The notes below the pieces were generated by a model that did no database searches, had not been told where the DNA came from, and saw nothing but the letters and a program-made list of their open reading frames with translations. A stretch of 64,000 nt of DNA from Flavobacterium sp. DG2-3 (GTDB lineage Bacteria; Bacteroidota; Bacteroidia; Flavobacteriales; Flavobacteriaceae), in the NCBI RefSeq assembly GCF_030730925.1, contig NZ_JAVAMB010000001.1:620001-684000 (forward strand), read 5' to 3'. Below are positions 1-8,213 of the stretch, piece after piece (position 1 is the first letter of the stretch; each line of letters begins with the position of its first letter). Both the position numbers and the translations under genes were made by a program.

Positions 1-448
1 TCAGATTTACACGGCGTTTCATTCCGCCAGAGAAAGTCTGAACTTGTTTGTCGGCAAATTTCAATAAACCTAAAAGATCCAAGGCTTCGATCACTTTATC
101 TTTTAAATCCGAACCTTTCAAACCGTACATGCTTCCAAAATAAAGCAGATTTTCTCTAGCTGTTAAAGTCGGATATAAAGCATATTCTTGTGGTACAACG
201 CCTATAATTTTTTTAATTTTTGAAGCATGATGCTGATAGTCTAAACCATCAATAGTAAAATGTCCTGAAGTTGGCTTTACCAATCCGCAGAGCATCGAAA
301 TTAAAGTGGTTTTTCCAGCGCCGTTTGGTCCTAATAAACCAAAAATCTGGCCTTCATTTATGTTTAGATAAACGTTGTTCAAAGAATACATTTCTGCATT
401 TTTGTACTGTTTCGAAAGGGATTCTATTTTTATAATGGGAATATTCAT
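1..448 (-). CDS. ABC transporter ATP-binding protein (3' end outside window)
   Basis: Reading the minus strand from an ATG at 448 gives 149 codons without a stop, so the C-terminal half lies beyond position 1. A Walker A motif GPNGAGKTT and the ABC signature SGGMKRR near the window edge are both visible, with a Q-loop-like VPQEYALYP between them. It would power a cytoplasmic-membrane exporter of the drug/lipid type. Its stop-to-start spacing to the upstream darG is only 7 nt, so it is probably co-transcribed with it. Flexirubin clusters usually carry such an ABC system, so export of the pigment or a precursor is likely, but substrate is inference. Confidence 0.9.
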   Translation of the reverse strand, partial: MNIPIIKIESLSKQYKNAEMYSLNNVYLNINEGQIFGLLGPNGAGKTTLISMLCGLVKPTSGHFTIDGLDYQHHASKIKKIIGVVPQEYALYPTLTARENLLYFGSMYGLKGSDLKDKVIEALDLLGLLKFADKQVQTFSGGMKRRVNL

Positions 449-455
449 TTATTAC

Positions 456-1490
456 TTAAGCAAGATGTTTTTCAATATTTTGCATGGCTATAGTAATAAA
501 TTTAGGGTTCGTAAACAGCGTTTTTTTTCTGTCACTCCATCTTTCTAAATTATGTTTAATTTCATCTATCGATTTTGTGTTTTTGTCCACCATAATAAAA
601 TCGATTGTAGATAATAATTCTAAGCCAAAATCAGCATAAAATCCAGATAAAAAAGTTTTTGTTTTTTTTACTATAGTGTAATATTTGCTGTTTTCACTTT
701 TTTCAAGATATTCATTTACGTCTTTTTCTGCATCTAGCATTATCCCTAATTCATCAAACGGTTTTTTATCTTTTGAACTATAGCCAGAAATATAACTACC
801 ATTAAGATAATATAACACATGTTTTACTTTTCCTGAATAAGGACCATAAAAATTTGGCAGAAATTCTAATTGAAATTCTTCTTTTGCTCCAAATCGTTGC
901 AAAAAATACGCAATTTTTTCAGCGGTAAATTCTGATACAAATTCACCATTTTTTACTAGATCAAATAAAACAGACAAAAGCATGGCTCTTGCAGGGGTTA
1001 GTTTTACTCTTTCTTTTTTTAATACTTCAGAAATCGTAGAATTGGGTTGATAGATAAAAATTTCTGAATCAATATCTTTTAAATATTTTTCAATTAATGC
1101 TTTGACTTTATTCCAATCTAGTCCGCCATTACCTGCACCTAGCGGAGGAATAGCAATTGATTTAATTTTTTTTTCTTTAATAATTTTGACAAGATTTTTC
1201 AAGCCAGATTCAATATATTCATACTCAGAAGGTTTTCTCCAATCTGTTTTAGTGGGAAAATTTATGATTATTTTTTTTCCTCCTAATAATGAAGTTTCTT
1301 CTGTTACAAACATTTCACCTACTTGTACCTCTTTTAATTTACAAGCATTTCTATATAATTTGTAATTGTTAGGATATTGATTTTTAAACTGCAACGCAAT
1401 TCCTTTACCCATGACACCTACAGTATTAACAGTATTTACTAAAGCTTCCGCTTTGCTTTCTAATAAATTATCATTTTTGTATTGTATCAT
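456..1490 (-). CDS. darG: DarG antitoxin: macrodomain DNA ADP-ribosyl glycohydrolase
   Basis: 344 aa. Residues 1-150 form a macrodomain (VNTVNTVGVMGKGIALQFK near the start, PPLGAGNGGLDW in the middle) and NFPTKTDWR places Lys81 where DarG enzymes have their catalytic lysine (Lys80 in the Thermus protein, from memory). Residues ~155-344 are the additional helical domain found in long DarG proteins, thought to bind the toxin directly. It would remove ADP-ribose from DNA bases modified by DarT. It lies 3 nt downstream of darT in the same operon, the usual toxin-first order. The gene looks more AT-rich than its flanks, suggesting acquisition. Confidence 0.93.
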   Translation of the reverse strand: MIQYKNDNLLESKAEALVNTVNTVGVMGKGIALQFKNQYPNNYKLYRNACKLKEVQVGEMFVTEETSLLGGKKIIINFPTKTDWRKPSEYEYIESGLKNLVKIIKEKKIKSIAIPPLGAGNGGLDWNKVKALIEKYLKDIDSEIFIYQPNSTISEVLKKERVKLTPARAMLLSVLFDLVKNGEFVSEFTAEKIAYFLQRFGAKEEFQLEFLPNFYGPYSGKVKHVLYYLNGSYISGYSSKDKKPFDELGIMLDAEKDVNEYLEKSENSKYYTIVKKTKTFLSGFYADFGLELLSTIDFIMVDKNTKSIDEIKHNLERWSDRKKTLFTNPKFITIAMQNIEKHLA

Positions 1491-1493
1491 TTT

Positions 1494-2114
1494 TTAGAAA
1501 TAATAATGTTTACGTACTTGAATACTTCTTTCTTCTATGCCTAAAGGGAGTAATTTATTCTTAGCATTTTCACTATAAACTACAAATCCTAAAATTGCTT
1601 CAACCGGAACATCAGGCTCAACTAAAAATTCAGCTTGTTTTCTTCTTTTTTTATCCAGATCATTTAGATCTTTAAAAATAGGGTCTTTAACTATTTTCAA
1701 ATCCACTAACGTTTCAATGTCTTGAATGAATTGAGAATCATATTGAGAAGTTATTGATTCAATTGCATGGCCATCTGTAAAAATATAATCTAAATCATGA
1801 TCTATAATTTTTTGGGCAGAAGAAACACAATATATAATATTTTCAGGATCAATTTTACTAACATTATAACCTTTTTGAATTACATAAAGCATTGGAGTAA
1901 AAATGCAAAAGTAAAAAGGAATATAAGTCCCTAATTTTTTACCATTATTTAATAAAAACTCATTACGGGTATGTATTAGACTGTCATCGCCAATTGAAAT
2001 ATAATTTGAATTTGCATTTGGAGAATGAATATGAGTAATTCCATATTTAAGAATATGTGAGATATTCTCAATATGAGTCATTCTATATAAATAAATTTTA
2101 CTCAAATCGGACAT
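1494..2114 (-). CDS. darT: DarT toxin: DNA ADP-ribosyltransferase
   Basis: 206 aa, the normal length of DarT. It uses NAD+ to ADP-ribosylate bases in single-stranded DNA, blocking replication; DarTG systems act as toxin-antitoxin and anti-phage modules. Visible family landmarks: LYRMTHIENISHILKYGI at the N-terminus with His14, Arg50 in the NAD-binding part, PFYFCIFTPMLY near 66-77, and Glu162 in KRRKQAEFLVE, matching the His13/Arg51/Glu160 layout of characterised DarT. A -7 box (TATATTTG on the minus strand, 2119-2126) ends 4 nt before the ATG, which predicts a leaderless mRNA. Confidence 0.93.
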   Translation of the reverse strand: MSDLSKIYLYRMTHIENISHILKYGITHIHSPNANSNYISIGDDSLIHTRNEFLLNNGKKLGTYIPFYFCIFTPMLYVIQKGYNVSKIDPENIIYCVSSAQKIIDHDLDYIFTDGHAIESITSQYDSQFIQDIETLVDLKIVKDPIFKDLNDLDKKRRKQAEFLVEPDVPVEAILGFVVYSENAKNKLLPLGIEERSIQVRKHYYF

Positions 2115-2118
2115 TATA

Positions 2119-2126
2119 CAAATATA
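2119..2126 (-). promoter_or_regulatory. Predicted -7 box of darTG
   Basis: TATATTTG on the minus strand fits the Bacteroidota TAnnTTTG element. It lies so close to the darT ATG (2114) that transcription would start at or next to the first codon. No good TTG -33 element was seen, so strength is unknown. Confidence 0.5.
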
Positions 2127-2171
2127 GTTTTTGTTACCTAAATTTTAAAATGAAACTAAATATATTAAACT

Positions 2172-3170
2172 TTAGCTGATTGCTTTTTTTAGTTTTTTGA
2201 AAAAGATTTCTTCTCTGTTGGCAATGTCCAAAAGTTCATCGGCAATAGTGTTGTAAGCATCTTCTTTGGCACTTCTGTTTTTGTAAATACGCGAAGCTTC
2301 AACAGCAAAATCACGCCAAGAATCGCCAATTTTTGTCATTTCTTTAGAAAGTTCTTTTAATTCTTCATTTTCTAAAATAACCGAAGCTTCTTGCAAAAAT
2401 GCCGCATAAATAAAACGGAATCCGCCGCCGCCAGTTCCAATTTCTTCCTGCATGCGAACCATTTGTGCCAAGTAATGATTGGCTTTTCTAACGCCATGTT
2501 TAGCTGGCCATTTTCTAATTCTTTTAGAAACAAATTTGATTCCGCGAACACCCACAATTGGCATTGGCGCCAGCATATCACGACAGGTATTTTTGATTCC
2601 TTTTATAATGGCGCTTTTTAAATCGACATTTGGTGGAATCTGAATCGGATAATACATTTGTCCGCGTGGAGCGAAAGCGCCTTTGGCAAAACGAACTTTA
2701 TCTAATTCGTCGTGCGTCAAAGTTGTCACGGTTTCCATAACTGGATCGCTGACCAAATAATCGGTTTCGGTTTTTCCGTAAACGACTAAATTATGCGCGT
2801 TAAAGTGAAAACGGTATTCATCTGGAAAATAACTCAAATGATACACGCCAACTTGTAATCCAGTTGGAATATTGTTTTTTAAATTTTCGTCTAAAGCCTT
2901 ATTGGCATTCGAAACAGAAGAAAATTTTTGTCTTTTTATTTTTAAATTTAAACGGGTTGCTACTTTATTGAAAATCTGTCCTGGCAAAGTTCTGTAACTA
3001 ATTGCCGGTGCGTGATTGACCTTTATAAAAGGCAAATAGACAAAAAACAAACCCGAACCAATACCAAAAACCATCGGTTCGCTAATATTTAGTCCGTTGT
3101 TTTTTAACAGATTTGACGCTACTCCATTCTCGCAATGAGCAGACTGATGATGTGTAAAAGTTAACTCCAT
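2172..3170 (-). CDS. BtrH-like (butirosin H N-terminal domain) protein of the flexirubin cluster
   Basis: 332 aa. The N-terminal half resembles the BtrH/C39-peptidase-like fold: Cys13 in the HHQSAHCENG context, a downstream His in FHFNAHNLVVYG and Asp in YLVSDPV could form a papain-like triad. In butirosin synthesis BtrH transfers an acyl group from ACP to an amine acceptor, so here it could move an acyl-ACP intermediate or join pigment parts; that is inference. The C-terminal ~140 residues are helical and charged (DUF4872-like). Its ATG overlaps the stop of the upstream gene (TAATG at 3168-3172), indicating translational coupling. Confidence 0.75.
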   Translation of the reverse strand: MELTFTHHQSAHCENGVASNLLKNNGLNISEPMVFGIGSGLFFVYLPFIKVNHAPAISYRTLPGQIFNKVATRLNLKIKRQKFSSVSNANKALDENLKNNIPTGLQVGVYHLSYFPDEYRFHFNAHNLVVYGKTETDYLVSDPVMETVTTLTHDELDKVRFAKGAFAPRGQMYYPIQIPPNVDLKSAIIKGIKNTCRDMLAPMPIVGVRGIKFVSKRIRKWPAKHGVRKANHYLAQMVRMQEEIGTGGGGFRFIYAAFLQEASVILENEELKELSKEMTKIGDSWRDFAVEASRIYKNRSAKEDAYNTIADELLDIANREEIFFKKLKKAIS

Positions 3171-3574
3171 TATTTGGTAATGCTGTTTTTTAATTCTTCG
3201 ACAGAAATCTCAAAAGTATCAGCGTATTTTTTTAAAGTATTATCATTTAGTTTGGCAAAAACACTTGGTTTAAAATGCCTTTTTACGCGCCATTTCCACA
3301 AACCAACATAACTGGAAAGAATAGTCAAATCCATTTTATTTAATTCCATAAAATATAGAATCGGACTTGCTTCACCGTCTAAAACTTGCTGTCTGGCGTC
3401 GGCAATTCGTTCGTTTATTTCGTCAATAGAATTAGAAAGGGCAATGGCTTTTGGTTCCCAACCCGTACTTAATGTCGTGGTATATTCTCCATTTTCGTCT
3501 GTTGCATACAAAAGTTCCTTAACGTTGTTTTTCGTTAAATTGCTTTGATCCTGAGGTACTTTGTCTTTTTCCAT
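3170..3574 (-). CDS. Conserved hypothetical protein of the flexirubin cluster
   Basis: 134 aa, soluble, no signal peptide. I do not recognise a domain. It is rich in charged residues, with a helical centre (SIDEINERIADARQQVLDG), a conserved-looking YVGLWKWRVKRHFKP segment, and a C-terminal KKYADTFEISVEELKN stretch resembling a small helix-turn-helix or helical adaptor. It overlaps the BtrH-like gene by one base, so the two proteins are probably made in a fixed ratio and may work together. Confidence 0.7.
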   Translation of the reverse strand: MEKDKVPQDQSNLTKNNVKELLYATDENGEYTTTLSTGWEPKAIALSNSIDEINERIADARQQVLDGEASPILYFMELNKMDLTILSSYVGLWKWRVKRHFKPSVFAKLNDNTLKKYADTFEISVEELKNSITK

Positions 3575-3603
3575 TACCTAGTTATTATTTTCAAGTGGAA
3601 TTG

Positions 3604-4071
3604 TTACGAAACTGAAATTGTCTTTTGAATAAACAAATTAATTTCGCATTCTAATAGAATCTGATCCTCGACTAAGCTTTTACAGCTCATCGTGCATAAA
3701 GTATAATCGTCGCCTGTAAATTTAGAAACCAAGTCGGCTTTAGTCATAACAGTACCGCCAACTTTTGGCAGTGCGTGAATTTTTACATTTTTTAAAGCAC
3801 TGATAAATCCAATTACATTTACGTTCTCATTTTCTAGTCCGTTGTCGTCAAAAAAGTATTTTTTTCCAACAATTGCCGAACAAGTCTGTGCTGTATTTTC
3901 GATTAAACCTGCTTCAATAAAAACATTGTTTTGAACAAAAATATTGTCGCCTTTAATAAGAAAAACAGTTTCTACCGAATTCGAATCGATATTCAAAATC
4001 AAATCCACCATAAGCATTGGTGCTCGGTGTGGTAAATAATTTTGTATGTCAACAGCAGAACTAGTTTTCAT
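3604..4071 (-). CDS. Hotdog-fold 3-hydroxyacyl-ACP dehydratase-like protein (His retained)
   Basis: 155 aa, FabZ/FabA-like single hotdog. It keeps the FabZ-type catalytic His in YLPHRAPMLMVD (about residue 15) and the acidic residue in the helix FIEAGLIENTAQ. It would dehydrate 3-hydroxyacyl-ACP during building of the polyene chain. It lies 8 nt downstream of a second hotdog gene that lacks the His; aryl polyene systems use two such proteins together (ApeI and ApeP), so a heterodimer is a reasonable inference. Confidence 0.82.
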   Translation of the reverse strand: MKTSSAVDIQNYLPHRAPMLMVDLILNIDSNSVETVFLIKGDNIFVQNNVFIEAGLIENTAQTCSAIVGKKYFFDDNGLENENVNVIGFISALKNVKIHALPKVGGTVMTKADLVSKFTGDDYTLCTMSCKSLVEDQILLECEINLFIQKTISVS

Positions 4072-4079
4072 TTTTGATT

Positions 4080-4517
4080 TTATTTTGCCAGAACGGTTTT
4101 CATTTGTCCTCTGGCAATTTCCTCATTATTTAAAGTCGTCACAATATCCACCAAAGTGATTCCTGCAAATTCCTGCAGAATCGTTATTTCAGATTGAATA
4201 TTGTCGTTTACATTCGGAAGCTTTTTAATCTCAATTTCTTTGATAGAACCTATGTAGCCTGTAGGAGCAATTTCGTTTTTCAAAAAATATTGATATCCCG
4301 TATGCAATGCCACAGATTGTGCCATGTGTTCTATTAAACCTGCTTCGAGAAAAATACCATCGGAAGCAAAAATATTACTGCTCTGAATTTCTAAACCAGA
4401 AACCAAAGAAGTTTCGGTATAAGAATGCATAGCATCTACCATCACAAAAGGAAATTTTTGCGGCAATAAATTTTCTACCATTTCTTTTTCTAGAAGTGCC
4501 ATTGTTTCCATTAGCAA
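4080..4517 (-). CDS. Hotdog-fold dehydratase-like protein lacking the catalytic His
   Basis: 145 aa, same fold as the downstream neighbour. The position of the FabZ catalytic His is Gln20 (LLPQKFPFVMVD), whereas the helix FLEAGLIEHMAQS with its Glu is retained. It is likely a catalytically incomplete partner that complements the His-containing hotdog protein encoded next to it. The start at 4517 overlaps the end of darB by 7 nt; internal Met codons at 4511 and 4502 are possible alternatives. Confidence 0.8.
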   Translation of the reverse strand: MLMETMALLEKEMVENLLPQKFPFVMVDAMHSYTETSLVSGLEIQSSNIFASDGIFLEAGLIEHMAQSVALHTGYQYFLKNEIAPTGYIGSIKEIEIKKLPNVNDNIQSEITILQEFAGITLVDIVTTLNNEEIARGQMKTVLAK

Positions 4518-5644
4518 ACAGTTAAATACGCATACGCGAAAGAAAACCTTCCGCTTTCTGGAACAGATAATAAAATTTTATCTCCTTTTTTCAAGTTTCC
4601 TGAATTCAGCAATTCTTCAAGAGCCAAGTAAATAGAGGCAGAGCCCACATTTCCAACTCTAGAAAGATTCATGAACCATTTGTCATCCGTCATTCCGATA
4701 CCTCTTTCATTTAAGCCTTTTTTCAAGCCTTCAACAAAAAAGTTAGAAGAAACGTGAGGAATAAAATACGTAATATCGTCTGATTTAATATTGTTTTTAT
4801 CCATCGCATTTTTCATGCTTTCTGCACCTTTTGATAGGATAAATTCGTCTAATAATTTAACGTCTTGTTTGATAGAAAAAACAGATTCGTTCAGCCATTG
4901 TTCTGGCGCGTAATCGCTCCAAGATTTAATTTCGCCATTTTCTAATTTGTCACCTCCAGCATACATGCAGGTTTCTAATTCGTAAGCATACGAAAAAGCT
5001 TCCATCCATTCTATTTTTAGAGAAATTGGTCCTCTTGGTTTATTTTCTAATAAAAAAGCTCCAGCACCGTCTGATAACATCCAGCGAAGGAAATCTTTTT
5101 TGAAAGCAATTATTGGCTGTTCTTCGAGAGTTTTTAAATTGTCAGCCTCGTGATTGTATTTTTGAGCATTCAGCCAAGTAGAAACTTTTTCTGATCCTGT
5201 GCAGATTGCATTTTTTGAATTTCCAGATTTAATAGAAAGAAAACCGAATTTTAGAGAATTCATTCCAGCGCAGCAAACTCCGGTTGAAGAGTTTAATTCT
5301 ACCGATTTGTTTTTAAGCAGACCATGAACCATCGCAGCGTGCGAAGGCAGAAAAATATCTGGCGTTGAAGTTCCGCATGAAAGGACTTCTAAATCCTGCG
5401 GCGTAAAATTTTCGTCGAATAACGGTAAAATGGCATTTTTTGTTAATTCGGCATTGCTGTGCGTACTTTTTCCTTCTTTGTCAACAGCATAATATCGGCT
5501 TGTAATTTTATTGTTGCGCAAAATAATTCGTCTTGCTTTAGAAGCAGTATCGTTGATAAGGCCTAAGTAGGCTTCCATTTCGTCATTTGAAACGGCTTCG
5601 TTTGGCAAATATTTTGCAGCTTTTGTAATATATACTTCAAACAT
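4511..5644 (-). CDS. darB: DarB: ketosynthase III-like enzyme for dialkylresorcinol synthesis
   Basis: 377 aa, FabH/KAS III fold. The active-site Cys lies in TGVCCAGMNS (Cys125), the His in FIPHVSSNFF and the Asn in SRVGNVGSAS, giving the Cys-His-Asn triad. DarB condenses a beta-ketoacyl and an enoyl/acyl unit to a cyclohexanedione that DarA then aromatises, producing the dialkylresorcinol half of flexirubin. It lies 17 nt downstream of darA in the same operon. The name darB is unrelated to the DarTG toxin nearby. Confidence 0.9.
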   Translation of the reverse strand: MFEVYITKAAKYLPNEAVSNDEMEAYLGLINDTASKARRIILRNNKITSRYYAVDKEGKSTHSNAELTKNAILPLFDENFTPQDLEVLSCGTSTPDIFLPSHAAMVHGLLKNKSVELNSSTGVCCAGMNSLKFGFLSIKSGNSKNAICTGSEKVSTWLNAQKYNHEADNLKTLEEQPIIAFKKDFLRWMLSDGAGAFLLENKPRGPISLKIEWMEAFSYAYELETCMYAGGDKLENGEIKSWSDYAPEQWLNESVFSIKQDVKLLDEFILSKGAESMKNAMDKNNIKSDDITYFIPHVSSNFFVEGLKKGLNERGIGMTDDKWFMNLSRVGNVGSASIYLALEELLNSGNLKKGDKILLSVPESGRFSFAYAYLTVC

Positions 5645-5661
5645 AATATAAATTTCCTCTT

Positions 5662-6564
5662 CTAAACTCCTTGATAATATTGAGTTTCCTTTTTAATTTT
5701 CTTTAATTTTAGCGGATAGGTAATAAGGTGCAATATATACACTATTGGTGAAATTAACCATATCGCAAGGAATAAATAAACATTAAATACTTTAAGCAGC
5801 TGTTTTCGGTTTTTTTGATTTTTATAAATGATATTTGACCATTTATTGAAAATTTTATTGGCCGTTTTGTCAACAGTCACTAAATATGAACTTATTTTTA
5901 CAGCGCCAGCATTTACTAATTTTGGCTGTAATTGCGCTAAATTATTTTTTTGTAAAGTATCAAGCATGATTTCTCCAAATTTGCTTGACTCTTGAATGTC
6001 TTTTTCTGAAACACCGGGAAGCGGAAAAATACCTAAATATTTTTTCTTCACTCCAGAAAACATCCATTCTACAATAGTAATTACGCTGATTAAATTTCCA
6101 ACGCGGTCTACCAAAGCTACGTTTCCAACCAAATTCGCATTGGCTTTTCGCAACAAAACTTTGATTTTTTCCTGAGCCATGATCCACATATTTCGGGATC
6201 CGCTGATGGTTATTACGGGAGTATTGTTCAAAATTTTCTTGGCGTCGTCGCTTTTCAAAAATGAATTAATTGGAATTGAAGGTGACAAATACCAAACTTG
6301 ATAATGAAATAATACCAAATCGTATGTTGTATTTAAAATTTCCTCTGGAACTGATTTTAATGCGGTCGGAATCTGTAAAAAAGATTCTGGAAAGGCATCA
6401 AAAAAAGATTCTTTATTCCACGGAAATGGAAATGGTTTTTCTAGTTGTATTTCGTGAAAAGTAAGATTTATTTCTTCTGAATTTAGAAATGGTTTTGCAA
6501 TATTTTGTGCAATCGATTCCAATTGTCCAGACTGTGTGTAATATATTACGAGTACGTTTTTCAT
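5662..6564 (-). CDS. darA: DarA: dialkylresorcinol condensing/aromatising flavoprotein
   Basis: 300 aa. The N-terminus NVLVIYYTQSGQLESIA is a flavodoxin-like FMN-binding start, and ISGSRNMWIMAQEK follows in the second half of the Rossmann-like domain. The C-terminal ~45 residues contain a hydrophobic segment (LLKVFNVYLFLAIWLISPIVYILHL) that probably anchors it at the membrane. The family DarA aromatises the ring made by DarB. The region upstream (6565-7073) is repeat-rich, so the gene probably starts a new transcription unit or depends on read-through. Confidence 0.9.
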   Translation of the reverse strand: MKNVLVIYYTQSGQLESIAQNIAKPFLNSEEINLTFHEIQLEKPFPFPWNKESFFDAFPESFLQIPTALKSVPEEILNTTYDLVLFHYQVWYLSPSIPINSFLKSDDAKKILNNTPVITISGSRNMWIMAQEKIKVLLRKANANLVGNVALVDRVGNLISVITIVEWMFSGVKKKYLGIFPLPGVSEKDIQESSKFGEIMLDTLQKNNLAQLQPKLVNAGAVKISSYLVTVDKTANKIFNKWSNIIYKNQKNRKQLLKVFNVYLFLAIWLISPIVYILHLITYPLKLKKIKKETQYYQGV

Positions 6565-6672
6565 TTAGGGTCTTTTGGCTTTGGTGGTGAGCAAAAATAA
6601 GTAAATTTATTTAAACGAATTTTCTTATTTGGTGGGTGGAGTTTTGATAGCCACGAATTCACGAAATTTTTT

Positions 6673-6910
6673 GCCGCAAAGGCGCTAAGGCACAAAGTTT
6701 TTTATTCGTTGTCTATAAATTTTATTTGCTACGAATTGCTTCGTTTTGTTCGCTATCGCTCGGAGCACGATTTTTTTTGTTTTTTGCCGCAAAGGCTCTA
6801 AGGCACAAAGTTTTTTATTCGTTGGCTATAAATTTTATTTGCCACGAATTGCTTCGTTTTGTTCGCTATCGCTCGGAGCACGATTTTTTTTGTTTTTTGC
6901 CGCAAAGGCG
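6673..6910. repeat. 113-bp tandem direct repeat, two full copies plus a third start
   Basis: The unit beginning GCCGCAAAGGC starts at 6673, 6786 and 6899, so the period is exactly 113 bp. Each unit includes a GCTTCGTTTTGTTCGCTATC segment and a run of T. Short open frames inside it are by-products of the repeat and are not genes. It fills most of the gap between the acyltransferase gene and darA. Confidence 0.9.
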
Positions 6911-6962
6911 CTAAGACGCAAAGTTTTTTTGCCACAAATTGCACAAATTTTCACAAATTTTT

Positions 6963-7034
6963 TTGCCACAGATTAAAGGATTAGCCCAGATTATTTACTT
7001 AAAAAAATCCTTTCTAATCTTTTTAATCTGTGGC
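6963..7034. repeat. REP-like inverted repeat (GCCACAGATTAAAGGATTA family)
   Basis: GCCACAGATTAAAGGATTA is followed, after about 35 bp, by its complement TAATCTTTTTAATCTGTGGC, which can form a long hairpin. The same arms recur singly or paired at several other intergenic sites in the window. Confidence 0.75.
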
Positions 7035-7073
7035 TAAAAACAAAAAAACTTTGTGCCTTAGCGCCTTTGTAGG

Positions 7074-7958
7074 CTATGAACCTTTAAAAGAACTCCAGAA
7101 ATCAAAGTAATTGAACCACTGTAAAGGGTATTTTTGCAAAATGCTTTCTACGCTTTTTATATATTCTTTCAAAAGTGCTTTTTCGTCGCGGTGTTTTACT
7201 TCGGCTTCTCTGGCGTATAGGTGATAATGAAGATTTGGTTCTTTCATTACATATACAAAAACGACTGGAACTTTTAATCTTGAAGCAATTAAAAATGGAC
7301 CTGCAGGAAAATGGGCTTCTTTACCCAGAAACTCTGCTGAAAGTGATTTGGTTCCTTCAAAATATCGGTCACCTGTAAAGCAGATTAATTCATTATTAGC
7401 CAAAGCGGCGTTGATCTCAAAAATATGAGAGAGATCTTCTTTAATGATAATAAATTTTACGGTAGGTTTTTGAGAAACGCTTTCTAGATAATTCTTAATG
7501 GCTGAATGCTCTAAATCTGTAGTAACCAGATTGATTTGGAAATTGATGTCAATATCTCCTAAAAAATGTTCTGCGATTTCAAAATTGCCGACATGAGCGC
7601 TAATAAGCACACCACCTTTTTTCTCGGCGAGTAATTTTTTCAGGGTTTCTATTCCGTCAAATTCGTAGGTAAATTTGTTTCGCATTCCTGCGGAAATAGA
7701 AACTTTATCAATAATAGTCTGTCCAAAAGTGTAATAACTCTTGAAAACCATTTTTTTAGATTTGAAATAGGAATACTGAAGCCTTTCTTTAAAATAGTAG
7801 AAAATGGCTTTGTTGCTTTTTCTTAGAAATAAAAAATAATAAGAAGCAACAAAATAAAGTAGGGCATAAGCAGCTTTGACACCCGCTTTCTGAATTAAAA
7901 AAACGAATATTCTATACCCTAAAACAGTTCCTTTGGATTTGCCATCCCATTGACTCAT
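7074..7958 (-). CDS. LpxL/HtrB-like lysophospholipid acyltransferase of the flexirubin cluster
   Basis: 294 aa, membrane-associated acyltransferase. The catalytic HxxxxE/D motif is visible in SAHVGNFEIAEHFL, and ECTG-like CFTGDRYFEGTKS follows. The N-terminal ~60 residues hold a hydrophobic segment (YALLYFVASYYFLFL). Homologues in aryl polyene clusters acylate a lipid carrier; here it could join the polyene acid to the resorcinol or to a lipid. It starts one base after the stop of the ACP gene (7959), so coupling with acyl-ACP supply is likely. Confidence 0.85.
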   Translation of the reverse strand: MSQWDGKSKGTVLGYRIFVFLIQKAGVKAAYALLYFVASYYFLFLRKSNKAIFYYFKERLQYSYFKSKKMVFKSYYTFGQTIIDKVSISAGMRNKFTYEFDGIETLKKLLAEKKGGVLISAHVGNFEIAEHFLGDIDINFQINLVTTDLEHSAIKNYLESVSQKPTVKFIIIKEDLSHIFEINAALANNELICFTGDRYFEGTKSLSAEFLGKEAHFPAGPFLIASRLKVPVVFVYVMKEPNLHYHLYAREAEVKHRDEKALLKEYIKSVESILQKYPLQWFNYFDFWSSFKGS

Positions 7959-8213
7959 TTAAGCAGATTTGGCCTTGATTTTATTTTCGATTAAATCGTA
8001 AAAACTTTGAAAATCAGAGATTCCAACAAAATCTGCTTCAACTAGTTTTACACCAAAGTTTGCCTCTATTGAAACGACCAAGTCAACATAATCCAGACTG
8101 TCTAACCCAAGTGTATCTTTTAAATTAGCATTTGGTTCAATGTCGTCATTGTCTACTTCAAATTCATCAACTAAAAAACCGTTAATTCTTGCTATAATCT
8201 CTTCTTTATTCAT
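7959..8213 (-). CDS. Acyl carrier protein
   Basis: 84 aa from the ATG at 8213. A longer frame to 8291 exists, but the residues before MNKEEII are the overlapping ketosynthase in another frame and do not resemble ACPs. The phosphopantetheine site is Ser39 in LGLDSLDYVDL. The protein is acidic, as ACPs are. The start overlaps the ketosynthase stop by 8 nt, and the acyltransferase follows at once, so these three genes form a tight KS-ACP-AT module for the polyene chain. Confidence 0.92.
   Translation of the reverse strand: MNKEEIIARINGFLVDEFEVDNDDIEPNANLKDTLGLDSLDYVDLVVSIEANFGVKLVEADFVGISDFQSFYDLIENKIKAKSA

Noticed and set aside
4511..6564. Linking the DarA/DarB enzymes with the DarTG toxin system because of the shared name
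   Set aside because: The names are coincidental: one pair makes dialkylresorcinols, the other modifies DNA.
6726..6976. Two overlapping ~62-76 codon open frames on the plus strand
   Set aside because: They lie wholly in the 113-bp tandem repeat and are translations of the repeat, without start context or family resemblance.
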